DNA from: Paenibacillus vietnamensis
Lineage (GTDB): Bacteria > Bacillota > Bacilli > Paenibacillales > Paenibacillaceae
NCBI RefSeq assembly: GCF_020169515.1
Contig: NZ_JAHMHW010000001.1
Coordinates: 868,001 to 932,000 of the forward strand
Length of the DNA: 64,000 nucleotides
Direction of reading: 5' to 3'
Positions 34,499-43,057 of the stretch are shown here, in pieces. The stretch's first letter is position 1, and each line of letters starts with the position of its first letter. Under the pieces are notes generated by a model, which saw only the letters and a list, made by a program, of their open reading frames with translations, ran no database searches and had not been told where the DNA came from. The position numbers and the translations under genes are program-made.

Positions 34499-35293
34499 AT
34501 GGACGAGTTTGAAAAAATGATGGCGGAATTCGATGAATGGGCTGAGGATGTAAAAGAGCAGCTAAAGGCATCGGGTCGAATTGAACCATCAAAACTCAAT
34601 GCTTTTGTAAGCATTATTGAGGAGTTAGTCCAAATCAAACACGAATACGCCGACAAACTAACGCAAGTGCGCACGGCTGCGGATGAGGAAATAGTAAGAC
34701 ACGAGTATTCTAAAGGCGGAATCGTGATCCACCGCGGGTTTTACTGTCCCAGTCCCGTTTTGGATTTAGTCGTTGGCGGTATGAAACGAGGCAGGCTGTT
34801 CAAAAAGAAGATTCCCAAATTGGGCGAATACTCATACGAATATGGGTTTGATCAGGACGAGAAGCTACTCCGAGTGAAGCGCGCTAACGAATTTGAGCGT
34901 GAAATACCAGAAAATATTTTTGATGAAGAATATTTGATTTATGTCGGAAATGTAGAGTACGGTCTGCAATTTAATTATTCAGGCGGGCTGGATGCGGTGT
35001 CTAGATGTACGTATGAAAACGGGAAATTGATGAAGTATGAACAATGTTACTGCGGGATGGAGGAGTTTGCGGATCTTCATTACGAGGAGTACAGGTACGA
35101 GGACGATCTGCTTTCAAAAGTGGATTTCTTCAGTAACATTACACCGAGATTAGGGTCCTACGAAGAGAACAGGTTGCATGTAGAATATGATGAGAACAGC
35201 AATATCATTCGGATCATCAGCGAAGAGATGGTTGATGGCGAATTCAAACCAACGTTTGTTACCCATGTAAAACCGTCTAAAAAAAGCGATTGA
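34499..35293 (+). CDS. hypothetical protein, 264 residues
   Basis: A highly acidic soluble protein. The first 75 residues look helical and charged (possible coiled coil), followed by a beta-rich part with repeated Tyr/Glu-rich strands (YSYEYGFDQDEKLLRVKRAN, CTYENGKLMKYEQC, YRYEDDLLSKVDFF) reminiscent of YD/RHS-like or immunity-protein beta repeats. No signal peptide or membrane segment is seen. AAGGAGGAGAGC precedes the ATG. I do not recognise the family; an immunity or antitoxin role is only a guess from composition and context. Confidence 0.6.
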   Translation: MDEFEKMMAEFDEWAEDVKEQLKASGRIEPSKLNAFVSIIEELVQIKHEYADKLTQVRTAADEEIVRHEYSKGGIVIHRGFYCPSPVLDLVVGGMKRGRLFKKKIPKLGEYSYEYGFDQDEKLLRVKRANEFEREIPENIFDEEYLIYVGNVEYGLQFNYSGGLDAVSRCTYENGKLMKYEQCYCGMEEFADLHYEEYRYEDDLLSKVDFFSNITPRLGSYEENRLHVEYDENSNIIRIISEEMVDGEFKPTFVTHVKPSKKSD

Positions 35294-35320
35294 ATTAAAA
35301 CGAGTACGAGTTGAAACGAT

Positions 35321-35359
35321 CCAGGGAGCAGATTGCAGTAGCAGTTGCTCCCTGTTTTG
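35321..35359 (+). terminator. terminator after hypothetical gene
   Basis: CAGGGAGCA (35322-35330) pairs with TGCTCCCTG (35346-35354), followed by TTTTG. Confidence 0.75.
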
Positions 35360-35479
35360 TCGAAGTGACGGGAGGAGAGTTATATAAAGGAACCGATTAC
35401 CAATAGCTATTTATTTATTTATTTATTGAGATAATCAACAAAGGGGTTTCTGAATTAACGAAAAGACGGTTGGTGAAAA

Positions 35480-35863
35480 ATGAAGAAGTACACTTTGTTA
35501 AACATAATTCTTTTTACTGTATTTATTGTGTGGACGACAATTACGCTATTTATTGCATATAAGGACATTGATTTTCCGCATGCAACGAAATTTGTTATTG
35601 GATATATCATTTATCTTCTTTTATATGCTTTATGTTCTACTGCTTTAATTCTGATAAATCTAAGGAAGTTACATTGGATTGAAATAAGAAGAAGGATGTT
35701 TACGTTTATTACCTGGTTTATTCTCCTTAGTGGTTCATTGTTTCTTTTCAAATATCTTTTTACACCAACGGGAATTAATGTTTGGGATTTTGGTACTCCC
35801 TTGGGTTTATCACTAGCAATAGCTTTTTCCGACATAATGTTCTTTGGAAAGAAGAAGTTGTGA
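35480..35863 (+). CDS. four-helix membrane protein of unknown function
   Basis: A 127-residue protein with four hydrophobic segments (about 7-27, 37-60, 72-92 and 103-120) and positively charged loops. Its base composition is clearly AT-richer than the surrounding core genes, in keeping with acquired DNA. The ribosome site is weak (GGTGA). No family is recognised. Confidence 0.55.
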   Translation: MKKYTLLNIILFTVFIVWTTITLFIAYKDIDFPHATKFVIGYIIYLLLYALCSTALILINLRKLHWIEIRRRMFTFITWFILLSGSLFLFKYLFTPTGINVWDFGTPLGLSLAIAFSDIMFFGKKKL

Positions 35864-35991
35864 AGTTGTAATATAGTGGTGGTTTGTCAATAGAAGTGAT
35901 TTAACTATAAACTCCCTAGCAGTTATCGCTAATGAATTGTCTTCCATTACCTGGCAAATTACATTTAAAATTTGTATAAAAGGTGGGTATC

Positions 35992-36204
35992 TTGGAGACA
36001 TTGTGCTTTGTTGCAGGAATTATTTGTATGGTTGTTTCATTGTTAATTAAGGTACCAAGTATAAAGAAAGCTAGTTCTGTTAAAGTAATATGGATGGCAG
36101 TTTTAGATTTTGTTTTAGACCCTTTCACAGGTTTAACTGCTTTATTTTACTTTGGAGCTTTATTAATGTTGTACGGTTTGTGTGTGTTAACTTGTGTGTT
36201 ATAG
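35992..36204 (+). CDS. small two/three-helix membrane protein
   Basis: About 70 residues, mostly hydrophobic, with helices near residues 3-20, 32-48 and 50-68. AAAAGGTGG fits a TTG start at 35992; a GTG at 35983 is also in frame but lies inside that site. AT-rich, unknown function; it could be a short toxin-like or accessory membrane peptide. Confidence 0.4.
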   Translation: METLCFVAGIICMVVSLLIKVPSIKKASSVKVIWMAVLDFVLDPFTGLTALFYFGALLMLYGLCVLTCVL

Positions 36205-36286
36205 GAGCTTTTAGATTGACGGATACGATAGTGCAATGGATTTACGGGAAAGTTCGCTTGCACGATATGAGGATCAGAACATTGCT

Positions 36287-36782
36287 GGGGCTGTCTCCTA
36301 AGTAGGTCTGCTCACTTGACGTGACAGCTCGTTTGATGAAAAAAACGGCGGAAATAAAGCAATGGCGGTGCTAGGAGGTTATCCCTGCACCGTCATTGCT
36401 GGCTTTTGATCGATTGCCGCCTTCTTGTGCAAATTGTGGGCGAGCGTAAGCCACCCGATCTCTAGGTTTACCTTCGGCAGGCCTCAAAGTAGAAAACGCC
36501 AGAATCCCCGGTTATTCTTTATTTGTCCAAATACACTCTCCGGTTCCCTTGTGCTTTAGTATAAGCTTATTTGAGCGGACAACCTTCGCAGCTTTCGCTT
36601 CGGTAGTGTTGCTTTTTTACTTCATATCCGTCATATCCGCTTTCAGTCTTTCCCTTATTTTTCATAACTAAACAGCAGTTTGCGTCCAGCCGCACATGTC
36701 ATTGTGTCTTTGGTCTCATCGTAATGCCAGTTGTTCGATGTTTCCCTTGAGGTACGTGCTGTACTTCACCAATAGCCATACT
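36287..36782 (-). pseudogene. degenerate IS1182-family transposase and right end
   Basis: The minus strand encodes pieces of an IS1182-type transposase in shifted frames: VKYSTYLKG, then NWHYDETKDTMTCAAGRKLL, then YRSESCEGCPLK and VFGQIKNNRGFWRFLL, a TGA, and GLPKVNLEIGWLTLAHNL to a TAA at 36379. Several stops and at least one frameshift show decay, and the N-terminal two thirds are gone. GGGGCTGTCTCC at 36287-36298 looks like the element's terminal repeat. Confidence 0.75.
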
Positions 36783-36881
36783 TGTCACCCCTCGTTATGA
36801 AGATTGTCTACCCACAGCATATGCATGTGTACAGATTGTGGGGAAGAGGCCGAAATCTGCAAGCATTGAAGCTCCTTTATT

Positions 36882-37700
36882 TTATGTTTTTGCAAGAAGG
36901 AGATAGTAAAAATTCGTCGTTTGAATTCCTTTCGAGCCGCGATACTGTTCGAATCGACTTCGAATACCATCAAAACACATTTCCTTGATCCATTCGTAAA
37001 CCTGCTTGTTTTGGCCGAAGCCGGCCATTGCGAAGATATCTACCGGTGTATGAAGGTACACTGTCTCCCGTACAACCCGGATATCTGTCACCTTTAATCC
37101 GCTGCCGGAAAGCCTTTCCTGGATTTTATCCAAGATAGGCGTTCCTTTCTTCGGCGGGGGAAACAGACCCGGGAAGTACTCGCCCAGCTCATTGCCTTCG
37201 CCGTCGCCGTCTCCGGGATGCAGAGCTGCCACATTGCCACCGGGCTTTAAAATCCGGGTTGCTTCGGGGTACCAGCTGGTCGGCCCCTTTTTCGTAAAAG
37301 CGACATCGAAGTATCCGTCTTCAAAGGGAAGGCCGTCATGTGTGCGTCCCAGCACAAATCGGGTATTCGGTCTGCGGATTAAATTCGCTGTTCTCAAAAA
37401 GCCGGCGGTCATGTCATAACCAACTATTTCTTGGGCGCGTTCAGCCCAGCGATTCGTAAATTCGCCATGGCCGCAGCCAACATCGAGCACGTTTCCGCGA
37501 ATTATATTGGACAGTTCTTCTACAAATCGTTCTTCTGCCGAAACGCCTTCAACCGTGTAATTCCATGTAAAAGCATATTGTCCCGTCTGATCCGCAAGCT
37601 GTTCGCACCATTCCAACGACTGAGGACGAAGCCACTTTGGATGCTGGGATATGTCAGGAAAAATAAGATCCACCTCCGAATTTGTTTTGCCGATCGGCAA
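36882..37700 (-). CDS. class I SAM-dependent methyltransferase
   Basis: A 272-residue methyltransferase. Motif I VLDVGCGHGEF (about 70-80), the post-I acidic residue in IVGYDMT, and the RILKPGG segment are all visible, as in Methyltransf_11/25 domains. The 65 residues before the fold (WNYTVEGVSAEERF) and the C-terminal helices probably determine substrate, which is unknown. The start is uncertain: TTG 37700 has only a weak ribosome site. It is on the opposite strand to its neighbours in the accessory stretch. Confidence 0.75.
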   Translation of the reverse strand: MPIGKTNSEVDLIFPDISQHPKWLRPQSLEWCEQLADQTGQYAFTWNYTVEGVSAEERFVEELSNIIRGNVLDVGCGHGEFTNRWAERAQEIVGYDMTAGFLRTANLIRRPNTRFVLGRTHDGLPFEDGYFDVAFTKKGPTSWYPEATRILKPGGNVAALHPGDGDGEGNELGEYFPGLFPPPKKGTPILDKIQERLSGSGLKVTDIRVVRETVYLHTPVDIFAMAGFGQNKQVYEWIKEMCFDGIRSRFEQYRGSKGIQTTNFYYLLLAKT

Positions 37701-38383
37701 TCTTAAAGGTATACAAAATTTTCCTAAAAGTATAGTCTTTCATAGACAAACGATAACCTACTAGTCGCATCGGAAAACGAAAAATCTCGACCGAGGGTAG
37801 GGGGCGGTCTCCAGTTTCACAATTTACATAATATTCCAAACAAACGACAGCAAATACGCTTCAGAACAATATACTTGTTTCCAAGTCTTTTCACCCGCTC
37901 CTCCAGCCACTGCGCTGCTTTGCGGCGAATCCTTCCACACTTCCTTTTCCGAGTTTCTTCTTTTCGGTCGTCTGCCGATCCCTAGAATACAAATTTTATC
38001 CCTTCATTTATCCTGATTTCATTCATTTTTTTTAAACACGTTACTTAGTATCTTTCAAATTCTCTGCTACTGATCAGAACCAAGAATCCCTTCCGTTTCG
38101 ACCTGGTTTTGATTTTGCGCAGCGCGCGGCGCCCGCCCCGGCGATCGAATATCAGAACTAAGTACATATGAAGTCGAAAAGTTAAACTCTGCCACTAAAA
38201 AAGATAAAAACCAAAAATAAACACGGAATATAGTAGAAGATTATAACTCTGCAACTATATCCGAGTCTAGATAAAGAGATGTAGAAAATCCGGTAGAAAC
38301 GGACTAGATAACAAATCCGAAAGGACCGACGGATAGGCAGGATAAACGTGGAAACAAGTATATTGTTTAAAATATTCTTGTGA
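37701..38383. other. long gene-free segment
   Basis: Nearly 700 bases with no credible reading frame on either strand. It is bounded in its right two thirds by the exact inverted repeats described separately. It also holds an imperfect direct repeat (AACTCTGC-A/C-ACTA at about 38185 and 38245) and a GC-rich patch near 38115-38145. Confidence 0.5.
37865..38367. repeat. 19-bp exact inverted repeats bounding a 503-bp non-coding segment
   Basis: AACAATATACTTGTTTCCA at 37865-37883 is the exact reverse complement of 38349-38367; the match stops on both sides. The interior has no gene. This is the layout of a miniature inverted-repeat element or of an IS that has lost its transposase. No clear target duplication was seen by eye. 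Confidence 0.6.
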
Positions 38384-38389
38384 TATAAT
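38363..38389 (+). promoter_or_regulatory. candidate promoter of the PadR-like/Rad52-like pair
   Basis: TATAAT at 38384-38389 with TTGTTT at 38363-38368 (15-base spacing). The -35 overlaps the right inverted repeat, so expression may have been created or changed by that element. Confidence 0.45.
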
Positions 38390-38416
38390 GGTATTACAGG
38401 TAAAAATACAAGGTTT

Positions 38417-38452
38417 CGGCAGGCGGAATCTGGAAATGCCCCTCCCCTGCCG
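38417..38452 (+). other. hairpin in the 5' leader of the PadR-like gene
   Basis: CGGCAGG (38417-38423) pairs with CCTGCCG (38446-38452) in a leader of about 170 bases between the candidate promoter and the start. No T run follows. I matched it to no known riboswitch class. Confidence 0.4.
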
Positions 38453-38564
38453 GTGGGTTATGCCTGACGATGAGATGTCTTACTGCAGCACATGCTTAAT
38501 CCGACTTGAGAAATTCGAATAATCTGAGAATTTTAAAAAGGGAAGGGAAAGGGTGGAGGCTAGT

Positions 38565-38963
38565 ATGGCACGGAATGAAAATCCGATTGAGAAGCAGGAG
38601 TCGCTTGGCTATGTCGTTAAAGTGCAGCTTGTGATCGATTTTATCGTCTTATCGGAGCTGCAGGATGGAGAGCTTTATGCGAAGGAAATCGAGCAGCGAA
38701 TTATTATGGCACTCGGCGGGACTGTCGGGGTGAATGACGGTTATCTCAGCCAGAGGCTCAAGACGCTGACCGATCAGGGGCATGTAACCCGGAGATGGGA
38801 AGGGGACAACCGGTACAACCGGTTTTACCGGATTACCGATTCGGGAAGAGAATATTTTAAAGGGCTGATGCGTGAGCTTCCTGAGCGTGTCAAACGGGCG
38901 CAGCAGGTATACAGCCGGTTCAATCACTATATCGACAAATATGGCAAGCTGAATTTAAGCTAA
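38565..38963 (+). CDS. PadR-like winged-helix protein
   Basis: A 132-residue protein whose middle is a winged-helix domain (VIDFIVLSELQDGELYAKEI, NDGYLSQRLKTLTDQGHVTR, then the wing NRYNRFYRITDSG), as in PadR/DUF24-type regulators. The C-terminal helix (ERVKRAQQVYSRFNHYIDKY) probably dimerises. ATG 38565 has GGTGGAGG five bases upstream; the GTG at 38553 is less likely. It ends 15 bases before the Rad52-like gene, so the two form an operon it may regulate. Confidence 0.75.
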   Translation: MARNENPIEKQESLGYVVKVQLVIDFIVLSELQDGELYAKEIEQRIIMALGGTVGVNDGYLSQRLKTLTDQGHVTRRWEGDNRYNRFYRITDSGREYFKGLMRELPERVKRAQQVYSRFNHYIDKYGKLNLS

Positions 38964-38978
38964 GAGAGGAGCCGGCAA

Positions 38979-39650
38979 ATGGAAACTTTCGATTACACCA
39001 AAGCAATAGAGCGAATTAAAGCCCCATTTCCGTCCGGCACCGTTCAAAAGCGGGGGGATAACGGAAGAGCCTATATTCCGAATCAGGTGTATACCGACCG
39101 CGTCGAAGCAGCCACGGGAAGCAGATGGAGCCGCGAAATCAGGGACGTCGACATCAATATCCCGCACGGGTATGTAAAAGTAGTTGTCCGGATTACGATC
39201 GGCGAGCATTTCCGGGACGGCATCGGCTTCGCGGAAATCGATACAGACGGCAGCGGAAGAGGGAAGACTGTCTCCAATAAAATAGATCAGGCTGTTGCGG
39301 AAGCGGTACGCGAGGCACTCGATACGTGGCAGATCGGCTGGAAGGATCTTGCGCCGTATTATCAGGACCAGAAGGATTGGGGAAAAAACCCGGCGCTTCG
39401 CCATTTGCTGCTCTCCGGAGCGCCGGAGGAACAGCATGCCGTTCAGTCGCGGGCTACAGTAGAACACAGATGCATTTTTCTGAATTGCGGGAAGCAGCTG
39501 ACTGCGGATGAATGGGCTTTTTTAGGCGAAATCCCCTCCTTAAATAAAAACAAAATGAAATATTGCTTTGAGCATGTTCCGCAGCATTTGAAGAAAAGAG
39601 CGTCAAATGAAGTACTGCAGCGCTACGAGCAAATCTTTCAATCCAAATGA
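38979..39650 (+). CDS. Rad52/DdrA-like protein with C-terminal Cys-rich motif
   Basis: A 223-residue protein. The first 125 residues (RAYIPNQVYTDRVEAATG, SREIRDVDINIPHGYVKVVV, then NKIDQAVAEAVREALDTW) resemble the single-strand-annealing fold of Rad52/DdrA-type proteins, where an alternating beta-sheet precedes a helix rich in Ala that ends at a Trp. The C-terminal part has CIFLNC and, 30 residues on, YCFEHV, a likely zinc site (Cys4 or Cys3His). The assignment rests on pattern only. GAGAGGAG precedes the ATG. If correct, the pair would be a chromosomal annealing/repair module or a phage remnant. Confidence 0.5.
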   Translation: METFDYTKAIERIKAPFPSGTVQKRGDNGRAYIPNQVYTDRVEAATGSRWSREIRDVDINIPHGYVKVVVRITIGEHFRDGIGFAEIDTDGSGRGKTVSNKIDQAVAEAVREALDTWQIGWKDLAPYYQDQKDWGKNPALRHLLLSGAPEEQHAVQSRATVEHRCIFLNCGKQLTADEWAFLGEIPSLNKNKMKYCFEHVPQHLKKRASNEVLQRYEQIFQSK

Positions 39651-39700
39651 TTTAAACCAATACGAAGCATCGATAAGAAATGCTGGAAGGGAGCTCATTG

Positions 39701-40603
39701 TTGACTCTCCAACAATTAAAATATGTCATTGAAGTAGCAACCAGGGGCTCCATTAACGAAGCCGCCAAACGTCTGTTTATTTCGCAGCCCAGCCTTTCGA
39801 ACGCGATTAAGGATTTGGAGGAGGAGCTGCAGCTAGAAATTTTCGAACGCTCCAACAAAGGGATATCGCTTTCTAAGGAAGGCGTAGAATTTTTGAGCTA
39901 TGCCAGACAGGTCGTCGAGCAGGCGGAGCTGCTGGAGAGCCGTTACTTGAACGCCAAGCCGTCGCCGCAGCATTTCTCGGTTTCGACTCAGCATTATGCG
40001 TTTGCGGTGAATGCTTTCGTTAACATGGTGAGGGAGTATGCGCAGGAAGAGTACGAGTTTACGCTTCGCGAGACGAAAACTTATGAAATTATAGAAGATG
40101 TAAAAGGGCTGCGCAGCGAAATCGGCATTTTGTATCTCAACGACTTTAACGGAAAAGTTATCAATAAGCTGCTCAAATCCGCTAATTTGCAGTTCAACAG
40201 CCTGTTTACGGCAAAGCCGCATATTTTTATCAGCATTAAAAACCCGCTCGCAAAGCAATCGATCGTAACGATAGAACAGCTGCAAAATTATCCGTATTTG
40301 TCCTTCGACCAGGGAGAATACAATTCTTTTCATTTTTCGGAGGAAATTCTCAGTACTTTATCGCATAAGAAGAGCATCCGTGTTAACGACAGGGCAACGC
40401 TCTTTAATTTACTGATCGGGCTCAACGGATATACCATTTCAACAGGGGTTTTGAGCGCCGATTTGAACGGCAATGAAATTATTCCCGTCCCGCTGGATTG
40501 CGAGGAGACGATAAATGTCGGCTGGATATCCCATAAAAATACAGCTTTATCCAAGCTCGGTGCCGCCTATATCGAGGCGCTCAAGCAGGCAACAGCCAAA
40601 TAA
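39701..40603 (+). CDS. LysR-family transcriptional regulator
   Basis: About 300 residues. The N-terminal helix-turn-helix is typical (LTLQQLKYVIEVATRGSINE, then FISQPSLSNAIKDLEEEL); the rest is a substrate-binding effector domain. AAGGGAG seven bases before TTG 39701 sets the start; an ATG at 39680 is in frame but would add residues ahead of the usual L-T-L-Q-Q opening. It lies directly upstream of metE on the same strand with two palindromes between them, so a MetR-like role controlling methionine synthesis is a reasonable inference. Confidence 0.87.
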   Translation: MTLQQLKYVIEVATRGSINEAAKRLFISQPSLSNAIKDLEEELQLEIFERSNKGISLSKEGVEFLSYARQVVEQAELLESRYLNAKPSPQHFSVSTQHYAFAVNAFVNMVREYAQEEYEFTLRETKTYEIIEDVKGLRSEIGILYLNDFNGKVINKLLKSANLQFNSLFTAKPHIFISIKNPLAKQSIVTIEQLQNYPYLSFDQGEYNSFHFSEEILSTLSHKKSIRVNDRATLFNLLIGLNGYTISTGVLSADLNGNEIIPVPLDCEETINVGWISHKNTALSKLGAAYIEALKQATAK

Positions 40604-40609
40604 ACGCGC

Positions 40610-40632
40610 AGCTATAGCTATTGGCTATAGCT
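40610..40632. promoter_or_regulatory. palindrome 1 upstream of metE
   Basis: AGCTATAGC (40610-40618) and GCTATAGCT (40624-40632) are perfect complements around five bases. This is a plausible operator for the LysR-type regulator encoded upstream. Confidence 0.55.
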
Positions 40633-40663
40633 GGATATAGTTTAATACAGTTACACTATATCC
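40633..40663. promoter_or_regulatory. palindrome 2 upstream of metE
   Basis: GGATATAG (40633-40640) pairs with CTATATCC (40656-40663). The TATAG...CTATA arms echo palindrome 1 and resemble MetR/MtaR-type sites of other Firmicutes, so the two may be one composite regulatory region. Confidence 0.5.
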
Positions 40664-40713
40664 TTTTAGGCATGTTATCTTTCTTGTAACAATTCGTATA
40701 GGAGTGTTGCAAG

Positions 40714-43005
40714 ATGGTAAAGAGCAGTGTTTTGGGGTATCCGCGCATCGGTGCGGATCGCGAATGGAAGAAAGCGCTCGAAGCGTTCTGGTCAGGCAAG
40801 CTGAAGGAAGAAGAGTTCCATGCCAGGCTGCAGGATATCCGGCTGGGGCATTTGCGCAAGCAGCAGGCGCAGGGAATCGATCTGATTCCCGTTAACGATT
40901 TTAGCTATTACGATCAAGTTTTGGATACGGCCGCGATGTTCGGAATTATTCCGAAACGCTTTGCTTACGAAGGCGGAGCTGTGCCTCTGTCCGTGTATTA
41001 CGGCATTGCCCGGGGGACGAAAGAGGCGACAGCAAGCGAGATGACCAAATGGTTCAATACCAATTATCACTATATTGTGCCTGAGCTGGATGGAGCGGAG
41101 CCTGCACTAACCGAGAATAAACCGCTGACGGCTTACCGCGAAGCGAAGGAAAAGCTCGGGATCGAAGGGAAGCCGGTCATTATCGGTCCGTTGACCTTCC
41201 TGAAATTGTCGAAAGGTTATAAGGCTTCGGAGACCGATGCCTGGCTGGAGCGCCTGCTGCCTCTATATACTCGGATTCTGAAGGAGCTGGAGCAAGAAGG
41301 GGTACAGTGGGTGCAAATCGACGAGCCGGTTCTTGTTACGAAAGTGAGTGCGGCGGATGTTCAGCGTTTGACGACCGTTTATGAAACGTTTGCCGCAGAA
41401 GCGCCTAACCTCAACATTATGCTGCAAACTTACTTTGAATCGGCTGAGTATTACAGTGAAATGACGAGACTGCCGGTCAAAGGAATCGGGCTGGATTTCG
41501 TACATGGCTGCTCCGGCAACATCAAGTCAATAAGAGAGATCGGTTTTCCTGCGGACAAGGTGCTTGGCGCCGGCGTCATCGATGGCCGCGGCATCTGGAA
41601 GGCGCCGCTTCGCGAGAAGCTGGAGCTGCTGGAGGAGCTGGCCGGGCTGGTAACGGCTGACCGCTTAATCATTCAGAGCTCGTGCAGCCTGCTGCATGTT
41701 CCAGTCACGGCGAAAAACGAACGAAAGCTGCTGCCGGAGCTCAAAAATGCTCTTTCGTTTGCAGACGAGAAGCTGAATGAGCTGGTTGTTCTTACAAAAG
41801 CCGTTTCATTAGGCCAAAATGCCATTGCTGATGAGCTGGAAACATGCGAATGCGCTCTTTTGGCACTGAGTCAATCGGGCGAGCGCAACCGTGGCGGCAT
41901 CCAGCAAGCCGTTGCTAATATAAGCGCTCAACAGCCGGTACGCCATCTTCCTTTTGCGGAGCGTCATCCGCTGCAGCAGAATAAATGGCAGCTGCCGCTA
42001 TTCCCGACAACGACGATCGGCAGCTTTCCGCAATCGGCTGAAGTACGTAAAGCCCGTCAGCAATGGCGCAAGGGCGAATGGAGCGGAGAAACGTATGCGC
42101 AATTTATCCGGGAGCAGATCGACGTATGGGTGAAGCTGCAGGAAGAGATCGGACTGGATGTGCTCGTGCATGGGGAATTCGAACGGACGGACATGGTTGA
42201 GTTTTTTGGCGAGAAGCTTGCGGGCTTTGCCTTCACGCAATTCGGATGGGTGCAGTCTTACGGCTCCCGCTGCGTGAAACCGCCGGTTATTTTCGGGGAT
42301 GTGGCGTTTGAGGAAGCGATGACGGTCGAGGAAACGAAATATGCCCAGTCGAAAACCTCACGACCGGTTAAAGGGATGCTGACCGGCCCGATTACGATTA
42401 TGAACTGGTCGTTCGTGCGCGAGGACATTTCCCGCGAGCAAATCGCCTATCAGCTTGCTTATGCGCTTAGACAAGAAGTGGAGGCGCTGGAGCAAGCAGG
42501 TATCGGGATGATCCAGGTCGATGAGCCTGCGGTGCGGGAAGGGCTGCCGCTGAAAGAAAAGGATCAGGCGGAGTACCTGGCATGGGCGGTAAAAGCGTTC
42601 CGCATGACGACCTGTACGGTTCAGGACACCACGCAGATTCACACGCATATGTGCTATTGCGAGTTCCATGATATGATCGATTCAATCGAAGCGATGGATG
42701 CCGATGTGATCTCGATCGAGACGTCCCGCAGCCACGGCGAGCTGATCCACAGCTTTGAGCTGAACACCTATAAGCTAGGCATCGGTCTTGGCGTATATGA
42801 TATCCATAGTCCGCGCGTTCCGCGCGTCGAAGAAATGACCGCTATGATCGATCGAGCTCTTCGGGTACTTGATCCGAAGCTGTTCTGGATTAATCCGGAC
42901 TGCGGCCTGAAAACCCGCGGCTATGAAGAAACCATTGACTCCTTGCGCAATATGGTCGAAGCGACACAAGCCGCCCGTGCAAAACATTACGCTGAAGCGC
43001 ATTAA
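40714..43005 (+). CDS. metE: cobalamin-independent methionine synthase
   Basis: A full-length 763-residue MetE, which methylates homocysteine from 5-methyltetrahydropteroyl-triglutamate. Both barrels are present: the N-terminal start VLGYPRIGADREWKKALE and the catalytic C-terminal half (TTTIGSFPQS, GEFERTDMVEFF). The zinc ligands are in HTHMCYCEF (His645, Cys647) and in NPDCGLKTR near the C terminus. AGGAGTG precedes the ATG. A terminator follows. The leader shows two palindromes instead of a recognisable SAM riboswitch. Confidence 0.95.
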   Translation: MVKSSVLGYPRIGADREWKKALEAFWSGKLKEEEFHARLQDIRLGHLRKQQAQGIDLIPVNDFSYYDQVLDTAAMFGIIPKRFAYEGGAVPLSVYYGIARGTKEATASEMTKWFNTNYHYIVPELDGAEPALTENKPLTAYREAKEKLGIEGKPVIIGPLTFLKLSKGYKASETDAWLERLLPLYTRILKELEQEGVQWVQIDEPVLVTKVSAADVQRLTTVYETFAAEAPNLNIMLQTYFESAEYYSEMTRLPVKGIGLDFVHGCSGNIKSIREIGFPADKVLGAGVIDGRGIWKAPLREKLELLEELAGLVTADRLIIQSSCSLLHVPVTAKNERKLLPELKNALSFADEKLNELVVLTKAVSLGQNAIADELETCECALLALSQSGERNRGGIQQAVANISAQQPVRHLPFAERHPLQQNKWQLPLFPTTTIGSFPQSAEVRKARQQWRKGEWSGETYAQFIREQIDVWVKLQEEIGLDVLVHGEFERTDMVEFFGEKLAGFAFTQFGWVQSYGSRCVKPPVIFGDVAFEEAMTVEETKYAQSKTSRPVKGMLTGPITIMNWSFVREDISREQIAYQLAYALRQEVEALEQAGIGMIQVDEPAVREGLPLKEKDQAEYLAWAVKAFRMTTCTVQDTTQIHTHMCYCEFHDMIDSIEAMDADVISIETSRSHGELIHSFELNTYKLGIGLGVYDIHSPRVPRVEEMTAMIDRALRVLDPKLFWINPDCGLKTRGYEETIDSLRNMVEATQAARAKHYAEAH

Positions 43006-43015
43006 TTCAATAGAT

Positions 43016-43043
43016 AAGCCGCCTCTTCACAAGGGCGGCTTTG
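43016..43043 (+). terminator. terminator after metE
   Basis: AAGCCGCC (43016-43023) pairs with GGCGGCTT (43034-43041); a short T run follows. Confidence 0.65.
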
Positions 43044-43057
43044 CTGCGTGTGGAAGA

